From assembly GCF_000626715.1 (NCBI RefSeq), contig NZ_AQRA01000012.1:58200-122199 (forward strand): a DNA stretch of 64,000 bases, in the 5' to 3' direction. Below, one piece after another: positions 55,674-64,000 of this stretch. The position numbers and the translations under genes were made by a program. The notes under the pieces are model-generated. The model did no database searches. It was not told where the DNA came from and was given only the letters and a program-made list of their open reading frames with translations. Positions within the stretch are counted from its first letter, which is position 1, and every line of letters begins with the position of its first letter. This DNA is from Aquimarina atlantica. Its GTDB lineage: Bacteria > Bacteroidota > Bacteroidia > Flavobacteriales > Flavobacteriaceae.

Positions 55674-58600
55674 ATGGGAATTTTAGATTCTGTATTAAAA
55701 GTATTTGTTGGAGATAAATCCAAAAAAGATATCAAAGAAATTCAACCAAAGGTCGAATTGATAAAACAAGCAGAAAAGGCACTTGAAGGTCTTTCTCATG
55801 ATGAATTACGTGCTAAAACTGTTGATTTTAAGAATAGAATAAACGAAGCACGTACAAAGATCAATGCAGAAATAGAAACACTTACCGAAGAAGCCAACAA
55901 CACTGAAGATATTGATAGAAAAGAAGATATCTATGGCGAAATAGACAAATTGAAAGAAGAAGCATATGAAGCTACAGAAAAAGCTTTAAACGATATTCTT
56001 CCTGAAGCTTTTGCCGTAGTAAAAGAAACTGCAAAGCGTTTTGCTAACAATGAATCAATAAAAGTTACGGCTTCTGCTTACGATCGAGAACTCTCTGGCA
56101 CCAGAGATCATATTACTCTTGACGGCGATCAAGCCATTTGGGCAACAAGTTGGGATGCAGCTGGTAAAGAAGTAAAGTGGGATATGATCCATTATGATGT
56201 ACAACTTGTTGGAGGTATTACACTACACGAAGGAAAAGTAGCCGAAATGCAAACAGGAGAAGGTAAAACCCTGGTAGCAACACTCCCGGTATATCTTAAT
56301 GCATTATCTGGTAATGGTGTTCATCTGGTAACCGTAAATGATTACCTTGCTCGTCGTGATAGTGAGTGGATGGCTCCGATTTTTCAGTTTCACGGACTTA
56401 CTGTAGACTGCATTGATAATCACAGACCTAACTCTGCAGAACGTAGAGCTGCCTATAATGCAGATATCACATACGGAACCAATAATGAATTTGGATTTGA
56501 TTATCTGCGTGATAATATGTCTCATGCTCCAGAAGATCTGGTACAACGCCCTCATAATTACGCAATTATAGATGAAGTAGATTCTGTATTAATCGATGAT
56601 GCTCGTACACCATTAATTATTTCTGGGCCTATCCCAAAAGGAGATATCCATGAATTTAATGAGTTAAAGCCTAAAATTGCTGATATCGTTTCGGTACAAC
56701 AAAAATATCTTACTACCGTTTTAGCTGAAGCTAAAAAATTAATTAAAGAAGGTGATGCCAAAGAAGGAGGATTTAAATTACTACAAGTATACCGAGGAAT
56801 CCCAAAAAATAAAGCTTTAATTAAGTTTTTAAGTGAAGAAGGAGTAAAAATGCTGCTTCAAAAGACAGAAAACTTCTATATGCAAGATAATAACAGAGAA
56901 ATGCATAAAATTGATGCCGATCTGTATTACGTAATAGAAGAGAAAAATAATCAGATAGATCTTACTGATAAAGGTGTAGATTATCTTTCGGGAAAAGATG
57001 ATCCAGATTTCTTTGTACTTCCACAAATTGGTATGGAAATCGCTAAAATTGAAGGACTTGGATTATCAAAAGAAGAAGAAGCAGAAAAGAAAGAAGATCT
57101 TTTTAGAGATTATAGTGTAAAAAGCGAGCGTATCCATACCCTACGCCAACTATTAAAAGCATATTCTTTATTCGAAAAAGATGTAGAATATGTGGTGATG
57201 GATAATAAAGTAAAGATTGTAGATGAGCAGACAGGTCGTATTATGGATGGACGTCGATATAGTGATGGATTGCACCAAGCTATTGAAGCCAAAGAAAATG
57301 TAAAGATCGAAGATGCAACTCAGACTTTTGCTACAGTGACACTTCAGAACTATTTCCGTATGTACGGCAAATTGTCTGGTATGACCGGTACTGCAGTAAC
57401 AGAAGCAGGAGAGCTTTGGGAAATCTACAAACTGGATGTAGTAGAAATACCTACCAACCGACCAATTGCAAGACATGACAGAGAAGATTTGGTGTATAAA
57501 ACCAAACGCGAAAAATACAATGCCGTTATCGAAGAAGTTACCGAACTATCTCGTGCAGGAAGACCTGTACTAATTGGTACTACTTCTGTAGAAATTTCAG
57601 AATTATTAGGGCGAATGCTTACGATTCGTAAAGTACCGCATAATGTATTGAACGCGAAGCTTCATAAAAAGGAAGCTGATATTGTTGCCGAAGCTGGTAA
57701 TGCTGGAGTAGTAACTATTGCTACCAATATGGCCGGTCGTGGTACAGATATTAAATTATCTGATGAAGTAAAAGCTGCAGGCGGACTTGCAATTGTGGGT
57801 ACAGAACGTCATGACTCCCGACGTGTAGATAGGCAGTTGCGTGGTCGTGCTGGTCGACAAGGAGATCCAGGTAGTTCTCAGTTCTATGTATCTCTAGAAG
57901 ATAACCTAATGCGTTTATTTGGCTCTGAACGTATTGCCAAAATGATGGATAGAATGGGATTAAAAGAAGGTGAAGTAATCCAGCATTCTATGATCTCTAA
58001 ATCTATCGAAAGAGCTCAGAAAAAAGTAGAAGAAAATAACTTTGGCGTTCGTAAACGATTATTAGAATATGATGATGTAATGAATGCACAACGTGAAGTT
58101 GTATATAAACGTCGTTATCATGCTTTGTTTGGAGAGCGTTTGCGTGTTGATATTGCCAATATGATCTATGACACTGTAGAAGTGATCACAGAAGGAAATA
58201 AAGCCGCTCAGGACTTTAAAAACTTCGAATTCGAATTGATCCGATATTTCTCTATGAGTAGTCCGATTTCTGCAGAAGAATTCGAAAAAATGGATGCTTT
58301 AAAAATTTCGGGAGAAATTTATAAAGTTGCCTATGAGCATTACCAGGATAAAATGAAACGTAATGCAGATGCTGCGTACCCTGTTATTAAACAAGTGTAT
58401 GAAGACCCTGCAAGTAAGTATGAAAGAATCTTAGTACCATTTACAGATGGTGTAAAAAGCATAAATGTTGCTACCGATTTGCAAAAAGCATATGAGTCTG
58501 AAGGAAAACAACTTATTACCGATTTCGAGAAAAATATTACGCTAGCCATTATTGATGATGCCTGGAAAACGCATCTTCGTAAAATGGATGAATTAAAGCA

Positions 58601-59030
58601 AAGTGTACAGCTAGCTGTTCATGAGCAAAAAGATCCTTTATTAATCTATAAATTTGAAGCTTTTGAGTTATTTAAAGCTATGATCGAAGAGGTAAATAAA
58701 GATGTGATTTCATTTTTATTTAAAGGAGAATTGCCTACTGGTAATACTCAGGATATTTCTGAAGCTCGCCAGGTTCGAAGAAAAGAGAAGTTAGAAACTT
58801 CTAAAGAAGAAATCCCAAATATGGATGAACGTGCAGCACAAAATAGAGCTGCGGGACAAACACAAGGAAAACCTCAAGTTACTGAAACTATCGTACGAGA
58901 ACAACCAAAAATCGGCCGTAATGATAGAGTAACTATCAAACATGTGATGAGTGGAGAGAATAAAACCGTAAAATACAAACAAGCAATCCCATTAATCGAA
59001 AAAGGAGAATGGGTACTTGTAAATGAATAA
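55674..59030 (+). CDS. secA: Protein translocase ATPase SecA
   Basis: The 1118-aa motor protein drives export through SecYEG. It has Walker A TGEGKT (194-199), Walker B-type D300-E-V-D303, the preprotein-crosslinking domain, DEAD-type motifs (TMAGRGTDI near 690), and the HWD/HSD scaffold. It is longer than E. coli SecA (901 aa) mostly because of the Bacteroidota insert at about 330-470. The usual C-terminal zinc-binding tail (Cys-x-Cys) is absent; the protein ends GEWVLVNE. A terminator follows 20 bp downstream. The leader upstream holds three hairpins. Confidence 0.96.
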   Translation: MGILDSVLKVFVGDKSKKDIKEIQPKVELIKQAEKALEGLSHDELRAKTVDFKNRINEARTKINAEIETLTEEANNTEDIDRKEDIYGEIDKLKEEAYEATEKALNDILPEAFAVVKETAKRFANNESIKVTASAYDRELSGTRDHITLDGDQAIWATSWDAAGKEVKWDMIHYDVQLVGGITLHEGKVAEMQTGEGKTLVATLPVYLNALSGNGVHLVTVNDYLARRDSEWMAPIFQFHGLTVDCIDNHRPNSAERRAAYNADITYGTNNEFGFDYLRDNMSHAPEDLVQRPHNYAIIDEVDSVLIDDARTPLIISGPIPKGDIHEFNELKPKIADIVSVQQKYLTTVLAEAKKLIKEGDAKEGGFKLLQVYRGIPKNKALIKFLSEEGVKMLLQKTENFYMQDNNREMHKIDADLYYVIEEKNNQIDLTDKGVDYLSGKDDPDFFVLPQIGMEIAKIEGLGLSKEEEAEKKEDLFRDYSVKSERIHTLRQLLKAYSLFEKDVEYVVMDNKVKIVDEQTGRIMDGRRYSDGLHQAIEAKENVKIEDATQTFATVTLQNYFRMYGKLSGMTGTAVTEAGELWEIYKLDVVEIPTNRPIARHDREDLVYKTKREKYNAVIEEVTELSRAGRPVLIGTTSVEISELLGRMLTIRKVPHNVLNAKLHKKEADIVAEAGNAGVVTIATNMAGRGTDIKLSDEVKAAGGLAIVGTERHDSRRVDRQLRGRAGRQGDPGSSQFYVSLEDNLMRLFGSERIAKMMDRMGLKEGEVIQHSMISKSIERAQKKVEENNFGVRKRLLEYDDVMNAQREVVYKRRYHALFGERLRVDIANMIYDTVEVITEGNKAAQDFKNFEFELIRYFSMSSPISAEEFEKMDALKISGEIYKVAYEHYQDKMKRNADAAYPVIKQVYEDPASKYERILVPFTDGVKSINVATDLQKAYESEGKQLITDFEKNITLAIIDDAWKTHLRKMDELKQSVQLAVHEQKDPLLIYKFEAFELFKAMIEEVNKDVISFLFKGELPTGNTQDISEARQVRRKEKLETSKEEIPNMDERAAQNRAAGQTQGKPQVTETIVREQPKIGRNDRVTIKHVMSGENKTVKYKQAIPLIEKGEWVLVNE

Positions 59031-59050
59031 ACTCTTTATTATATAACACA

Positions 59051-59080
59051 AAAAGCCGGAAGAATAAACTTCCGGCTTTT
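59051..59080. terminator. Terminator after secA
   Basis: AAAAGCCGGAAG (59051-59062) and CTTCCGGCTTTT (59069-59080) form a 12-bp perfect stem with a 6-nt loop and T tail. It lies between the converging secA and PilJ-motif genes and can act both ways. Confidence 0.9.
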
Positions 59081-59104
59081 GTATTTATGACTATAGATGC
59101 TCTA

Positions 59105-59977
59105 TCATATTTTTATTTTCTCGTATAAATATGTTATGTCATTAAATAATCGAGTAAGTTCGTTACTCATTTTATAGATTTCTTCATCCGTAAATTCTTG
59201 ATTATTCAATTTGCCTCTATTTTTTTTGACTACGTTCCATTGAGAAAAAGTTAATCCTATTTTTTCATCAATTTCTGGGGTATTAAACTTGCAAATCAAA
59301 AACTTATTAATTGCTCCATCTAATTCATGAAAAGCATTATTAAGCATCTGATAAGAGTTTTTATTTTTCAACTCCATTTGGTTTGCATAATAATAAAATG
59401 CCAATCGTTGAGAAAGCATTCGTTGTCTTCCTGATATATTTATGATACCTTCTAACTCTAATCTATCTTCGATTAAATGAGAATCATTTATATCATCTTT
59501 AATACTTTGAAGAGAGTTTTTAGACTCTAAAATAATAGAAGACACCACTGCATCTGCAGCTTTAAGAAGATCTGTATTTGTTTCTATTACTTTCTTTGCA
59601 TTTTCATAACTTGGTTGTGTTTCAATGAGTGCTTTAAATTCTTTCCATAATTCATTAACTCGGGTTAGTTTTTCAATAGTTCCTTTAAACTGGGTATTTT
59701 GTAGAAGAACACGGTTTTGTTCTTCAAAAATAATCTTACTCGACAGTAAGTCTCTTTTCACCTTTGCATCATTACCATTATTAAGCAAAAATAAATACGC
59801 TTTAGACATTTTTTGAGTAAGCATACGTTGTTTACCAGAAACATTTATAGCATTGTTAAATGATAATGATCCGTATTTATCGTTTAATTGTGCATAAAGA
59901 TTTAATGAACTAGCATATACTAATCCTATCACAAATAAAATTAGTATTGATTTGGGGGCTTTTCTTTTGTTATTCAT
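59105..59977 (-). CDS. Protein with two PilJ-type motifs
   Basis: The 290-aa protein has a signal peptide or anchor (11-29, ILILFVIGLVYASSLNLYAQ) and two copies of the type IV pili methyl-accepting chemotaxis transducer N-terminal (PilJ) motif: NVSGKQRMLTQKMSKAYLF near 45-63 and NISGRQRMLSQRLAFYYY near 178-195. Most of it is helical. PilJ-type motifs occur in nitrate sensors (NarX) and PilJ; here there is no kinase, HAMP or chemotaxis domain, so it would be a periplasmic ligand-binding protein alone. A link to the metalloprotease, divergent and 660 bp away, is not shown. Confidence 0.75.
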   Translation of the reverse strand: MNNKRKAPKSILILFVIGLVYASSLNLYAQLNDKYGSLSFNNAINVSGKQRMLTQKMSKAYLFLLNNGNDAKVKRDLLSSKIIFEEQNRVLLQNTQFKGTIEKLTRVNELWKEFKALIETQPSYENAKKVIETNTDLLKAADAVVSSIILESKNSLQSIKDDINDSHLIEDRLELEGIINISGRQRMLSQRLAFYYYANQMELKNKNSYQMLNNAFHELDGAINKFLICKFNTPEIDEKIGLTFSQWNVVKKNRGKLNNQEFTDEEIYKMSNELTRLFNDITYLYEKIKI

Positions 59978-60639
59978 TTGTATTGGCTTTAAGGTTCTGT
60001 TGTTTAGTTAATAATTCTCAAACAAATCATAAGTAATTAATTTACCTTCATATGTTTTGGGGATTTCTTATTGATTTGCAATGCAAAAATATTTCAGACT
60101 ATGTTTCGTAAATATGATTTTTATCAGTCTATAAGTGTTCCTAAATAGATATGTCGATACTTATCTTACTGTTTACCAGTACTAATTTTGATTTTTATTA
60201 TGAATTTTTATTGAAAAAAAATAAAACCCTTCGATAAGTAGTTGCAAAAATCTGCAGGCATATAGAAAATAAAAGAGTAGAATATTTTTTTGTTAAGTTG
60301 AAATAAGCAATTATTAGCTATTGTCTTATAAATATATCTGTTCATTTTATACTCAAAAATTACTCAAACAGTCTCTATCAATTCGAAAAGGTATTATCTA
60401 TTTGCTACCAGTTATGATATGATTAATCATTCATAAGCATAGTACAGTCTGCCTAACAACCCATTTATTTTTTATAGGAATCAAAAATTTCAATATCTAC
60501 AATTTTACCAGTAAACCACAAAAAATATGTGTTTTTACCTTTTAAAATACTGGTAGGTACTAGTTTGGTAATCAATTTCATAACTATACATTTAACCAAA
60601 AATTAATAATTTATTAACAAGCACAAATTTTAACTAATC
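59978..60639 (+). other. Regulatory-looking region upstream of the metalloprotease
   Basis: A 662-bp gap with no gene. TACCAGTA or its reverse complement occurs at 60174-60181, 60506-60513 and 60548-60555 (inverted), and TACCAGTT at 60406-60413. The latter exact pair (60506 and 60548) is an 8-bp inverted repeat just upstream of the promoter at 60564-60594. Confidence 0.5.
60564..60594 (+). promoter_or_regulatory. Predicted promoter of the metalloprotease gene
   Basis: TTTG (60564-60567) and TACATTTA (60587-60594, one mismatch to TAnnTTTG) are 19 bp apart. The expected transcription start is near 60600, about 40 nt before the ATG. Confidence 0.5.
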
Positions 60640-63600
60640 ATGAAAACACAAACTCATTTTAAAAGAAACTATCTAAGTATAAGGCATCTGGTCTTATGGT
60701 CTTTATTACTTTCCTGTTTGCACATCAATGCTCAACATACTGAGCCCAACATGTGTAAAATGGAGGAACAAATGCAAAAACTATATGAGGCCGATCCATA
60801 TGCAAAAACAGAAATTAAAGCATTAAGGCAAAGTGCTTCACGAATGAAAAATAGTCAAAACCCAAAATCATATGTAATACCTGTCGTATTTCATGTATTT
60901 GGTACCGAGTTTAACAGCGGTAGTACCGTTACTAAAGCAATTATTGAGGATGCTTTACAAAAGACCAATGAGGATTTCCAGGGGCTTAATGCAGATTATA
61001 GTACTATTGATGCACCTTTTGATGCTATCAAACAACCGTTGGATGTGACATTTAAACTCGCACAACTCGATCCTAATGGTAATCCTACCACGGGAGTTAT
61101 ATTCTATGATAAAGCTTCGGGAATGGGGAATTACAATTCTTCTGTAGTAGCCAAAGTAGCCTGGGATAATTACAAATACTGTAATATATACATTACCAGA
61201 GATTTATATGATGACGGAGATTTCTACAATTCGGGGGTAGCATGGTACCCTAATACTACGATGTCTGATGCTAATATCGCCAGGATAGTATACAATGGAA
61301 GCTATTTAGGAAATAACACTAACGAGAATTTCAGATCCGTATTAACTCACGAATTTGGGCATTATTTTGATTTACCACATACTTTTGATAAAGGAGTATG
61401 TAATAATGATCCTAATGATGGAGATGGTGTTGCCGATACTCCTTCTCATAAAAAAAGTTCTTCAAGAACCAATTGTACCGTATTAAAAAATTGTTTAGAC
61501 CAGGAAATCAATAGTGAGAATTTTATGGACTATACCGATTGTTATAAAATGTTTACACAAGGACAAGTTACACGAATGGTCAATGCTTTGGATAACTCAT
61601 CAACCAGGAATACATTATGGACAAATACTAATTTAACCGCTACTGGTTTGGCTTCTGATTTAGGTGCTCGTATTGCTACATCTGGAGCAATATTTGAAGA
61701 ACGTTACCTTAATGATGGGATTGTAGAAAGTACTATCGATATCACTTGTGAGGACTGTACGTTTACAAAAAGTTCTGGAAATATGGTACTTAATACTGAT
61801 TATACAGTATCTAATCTACCTGCAGGTCTAACCCCCAGAATTGTAATAAACAGTAACACTTCTGCAACTATACACCTGGATAATACTGCTTCTAGTCATA
61901 ATCTAGCCAACTCTGTAGCTAATCTTTCTTTTACTTTTTTAGACGCTATAGTAACTGGTGGGGCTACTCAATTATATAAAAAGAGTTTAGATAACTTAAA
62001 AGTAAACTTTAATGATGTATATACAGAATATTGTAATGTAAATATATCATACGCCGTGTATACTCACATTACTAATGTTGAGTTTGATGGTAGAACAAAT
62101 CCATCCGGATATGACGGAATCTCTGATTATACCAAAAGTCTTGTATATCCTGCTAAACAAGGAAAAACTTACCCTCTAACAATTACAACTAACAAAGGTA
62201 ATGGCGGAGATGGTGATAATTTAAGAATACAAGGGTGGTTCGACTGGAATAATAATTTTATCTATGAAGATGATGAATTAATAATATCTCATGCATATGC
62301 CAATAGCAGTGTTGATGCTAATGGAGATTACAAATACACTACCAATATTACTATTCCTGCAGGTGCTGTTTTAGGAAATACGGCTTTTAGAATCCTGGCA
62401 CACTATGTACAAAATAACGATGGTGATACAGCATGTAGTCGAATTGACAGTGGTGAGTCTGAAGATTACGGATTAAATATTATTGATCAGAATGCTACTT
62501 TTTCTATGGAATTTTCGGGAACTCCTACCACTGTTAATTTCTCGCAAGGTGTAGCATTTTCTGACCTTACTATAACCGATAATGGAGATTCTATTACCTC
62601 ATGGCTATGGACATTTGAAGGAGGGCAACCTGCCACCTCTACCGATAAAAGCCCTTCTAATATCATATTTCCCGAAGGAGGAACCTATGATGTAACGCTA
62701 AAAGTAACAACAGCTAATGGAATAAATAAAACACTTACAAAAACAGATTACATTACTTCTTCATTAAACTACTGTGATAGTGAACCAAAATTTGGAACAT
62801 ATTTTAATGTAAATCATGTTACTTTAAGTACAATAGATCATGCGCCTCTTAAAAATAGAGCAGGTGATTATTATGATACCGTATTTACAACTCTAGAAAC
62901 CGGAAAAACCTATCCTATTACCATTAAAACAGAACGTGGCAATGGTGGGACTAGTGATGTGAATAGAGTGCGTGTATGGGCGGACTGGAACTTTGATAGT
63001 GTGTTTTCTGATAATGAATTAGTAGCCACCCAAGTTGTAAATCATGCTGATTATACAAATGATGAATACTCTTTTACAACCAATATTGCAGTACCTGATA
63101 ATGCTGCGGTAGGTAAAAAGATAGGACTAAGAATAATTGGTCATTTCGTACAAGGAACGGAAGGAGATACCGCGTGTGGTTCTTATGATAGTGGAAACAC
63201 TGCCGATTATGGAGTCATAATTTCTCAAGCAACATCAACTTGTAATGATGGCATCCAGAATGGAGATGAAACCGGTGTAGATTGTGGTGGATCATGTGAA
63301 CCTTGTAGTACGCCTACAGCATGTGATTCTAATGGAAGAAGCGTATCAGACGAATATATCAGTAGAGTACAACTAGGAACAATTGATAATACTTCTACAG
63401 GTTCTACAGGAGGTTATGGAGATTATACTTCGGTATCTACTACATTATCTAAAGGAGCTTCTCATACTATTACCATTACCCCAACCTGGTCAAGAACAGT
63501 ATATTCTGAAGGATATAGCGTATGGATAGATTATAACCAGGATGGAGATTTTGCTGATGCAGATGAGCAGGTATGGAGTAAAGCAGCTTCAAAGGATACA

Positions 63601-64000
63601 CCAGTAAGTGGTAGTTTCACGATCCCATCTAGTGCCAAAAACGGAAATACCAGAATGAGAGTATCTATGAAATACAATGGTATCCCAACAGCATGTGAAT
63701 CTTTTGACTATGGAGAAGTAGAAGATTATACGATTACTATAGGAACCGGAGGAGGATCTGATCCTACCTGTACAGATGGTATTCAGAACGGTGATGAGAC
63801 CGGAATAGATTGTGGAGGTTCTTGTACTCCTTGTGCTACTAATGATGGAGTGGTGTATGTAGATGTAAATGATATTACTGTAAATTCTTCAAGTACCTGG
63901 GGTTTCTTTAGAATAGAAGTTGGAGACAACAGCGATTATGGAGCATGGTACACCAATAATTCAGTACGATTGGTTACTTATAATAAAGATGTAGTATGCC
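60640..64000 (+). CDS. Secreted M43-type metalloprotease with GEVED and PKD domains, partial
   Basis: The gene runs off the right edge; 1120 codons are visible. A signal peptide (residues 1-31, ending NAQH) and a propeptide precede a pappalysin-type (M43) metalloprotease: zinc motif H237-E-F-G-H-Y-F-D-L-P-H247 and Met-turn M296 in NFMDYTDCYKM. The middle holds three GEVED-type beta domains (about 465-613, 711-862, 894-1034) and one PKD domain (about 621-706). Two Cys-rich linkers, CNDGIQNGDETGVDCGG (about 868-890) and a near copy at about 1043-1065, flank GEVED 3. Such proteins are usually secreted by the type IX system or held on the surface; the C-terminal sorting signal would be beyond the window. 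Confidence 0.85.
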   Translation, partial: MKTQTHFKRNYLSIRHLVLWSLLLSCLHINAQHTEPNMCKMEEQMQKLYEADPYAKTEIKALRQSASRMKNSQNPKSYVIPVVFHVFGTEFNSGSTVTKAIIEDALQKTNEDFQGLNADYSTIDAPFDAIKQPLDVTFKLAQLDPNGNPTTGVIFYDKASGMGNYNSSVVAKVAWDNYKYCNIYITRDLYDDGDFYNSGVAWYPNTTMSDANIARIVYNGSYLGNNTNENFRSVLTHEFGHYFDLPHTFDKGVCNNDPNDGDGVADTPSHKKSSSRTNCTVLKNCLDQEINSENFMDYTDCYKMFTQGQVTRMVNALDNSSTRNTLWTNTNLTATGLASDLGARIATSGAIFEERYLNDGIVESTIDITCEDCTFTKSSGNMVLNTDYTVSNLPAGLTPRIVINSNTSATIHLDNTASSHNLANSVANLSFTFLDAIVTGGATQLYKKSLDNLKVNFNDVYTEYCNVNISYAVYTHITNVEFDGRTNPSGYDGISDYTKSLVYPAKQGKTYPLTITTNKGNGGDGDNLRIQGWFDWNNNFIYEDDELIISHAYANSSVDANGDYKYTTNITIPAGAVLGNTAFRILAHYVQNNDGDTACSRIDSGESEDYGLNIIDQNATFSMEFSGTPTTVNFSQGVAFSDLTITDNGDSITSWLWTFEGGQPATSTDKSPSNIIFPEGGTYDVTLKVTTANGINKTLTKTDYITSSLNYCDSEPKFGTYFNVNHVTLSTIDHAPLKNRAGDYYDTVFTTLETGKTYPITIKTERGNGGTSDVNRVRVWADWNFDSVFSDNELVATQVVNHADYTNDEYSFTTNIAVPDNAAVGKKIGLRIIGHFVQGTEGDTACGSYDSGNTADYGVIISQATSTCNDGIQNGDETGVDCGGSCEPCSTPTACDSNGRSVSDEYISRVQLGTIDNTSTGSTGGYGDYTSVSTTLSKGASHTITITPTWSRTVYSEGYSVWIDYNQDGDFADADEQVWSKAASKDTPVSGSFTIPSSAKNGNTRMRVSMKYNGIPTACESFDYGEVEDYTITIGTGGGSDPTCTDGIQNGDETGIDCGGSCTPCATNDGVVYVDVNDITVNSSSTWGFFRIEVGDNSDYGAWYTNNSVRLVTYNKDVVC

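Overview
The window is chromosomal DNA from a low-GC member of the Flavobacteriia, most likely a marine Flavobacteriaceae such as Aquimarina or a relative (genus is a guess). Evidence: nearly every protein has Bacteroidota-type architecture (SusC/FecA-type TonB receptor with a CarboxypepD_reg-like plug leader, LysM plus periplasmic-binding-fold protein, PF13568-type porin, many 'SC'-lipobox lipoproteins, GEVED/PKD secreted protease, SecA of about 1118 aa, and the rpmB-rpmG-DUF4295 trio). Many genes are preceded by the Bacteroidota promoter element TAnnTTTG. I see no phage genes, insertion sequences, CRISPR array, tRNA or rRNA. The window is mostly core genome with scattered accessory genes.

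Layout. 1-5.4 kb: 5' end of sucC, a LON substrate-binding-domain protein, lysA, a secreted amidohydrolase and three small genes (AHSA1/SRPBCC, DUF3820, DUF922-like). 5.8-11.8 kb: a five-LysM protein, guaA, a tiny secreted protein with a WIK repeat, and bshC (bacillithiol synthesis). 12-24 kb: exported peptidases (M14, M3, M16) flanking rsgA and four uncharacterised genes. 23.8-31.8 kb: an AraC regulator beside a serine hydrolase, a methyltransferase-like protein, pirin, a lipocalin-like protein, rimO and a second serine hydrolase. 32-38 kb: a lipoprotein made of ten 36-residue repeats, a lipoprotein amidase, ftsY, the ribosomal protein trio, a candidate small RNA and an esterase. 38.1-41.1 kb: one tightly packed minus-strand operon (exonuclease, FAH-family protein, Hpt protein, cinA). 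41.2-48.6 kb: a metal-uptake locus in which a DtxR/MntR-type regulator diverges from TonB receptor, thioredoxin-like protein, TroA-like binding protein, ATPase and two permeases. 48.7-53.6 kb: a small secreted protein, an MFS transporter, a porin-like protein, a 2-oxo acid dehydrogenase E2 and recR. 53.9-59 kb: a 55-aa membrane protein, a GNAT, a PduO-type adenosyltransferase, a DUF2795 protein and secA. 59-64 kb: a protein with two PilJ-type motifs and the first 1120 codons of a large secreted M43-type metalloprotease that runs off the window.

The strongest integrated unit is the metal locus: the receptor would bring metal (or a metal complex) across the outer membrane, the lipoprotein would bind it in the periplasm, and the ABC transporter would import it, with the divergent regulator sensing the cytoplasmic level. 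Both permeases carry an extra C-terminal winged-helix-like domain, which is unusual. Other points worth a second look are the 36-residue repeat lipoprotein, two candidate small RNAs (28.57-28.72 kb and 37.03-37.12 kb), a three-hairpin leader before secA, and a cluster of TACCAGTA motifs before the metalloprotease. I did not find an obviously new multi-gene defence or biosynthetic system; the candidates are of modest size and stated as such.
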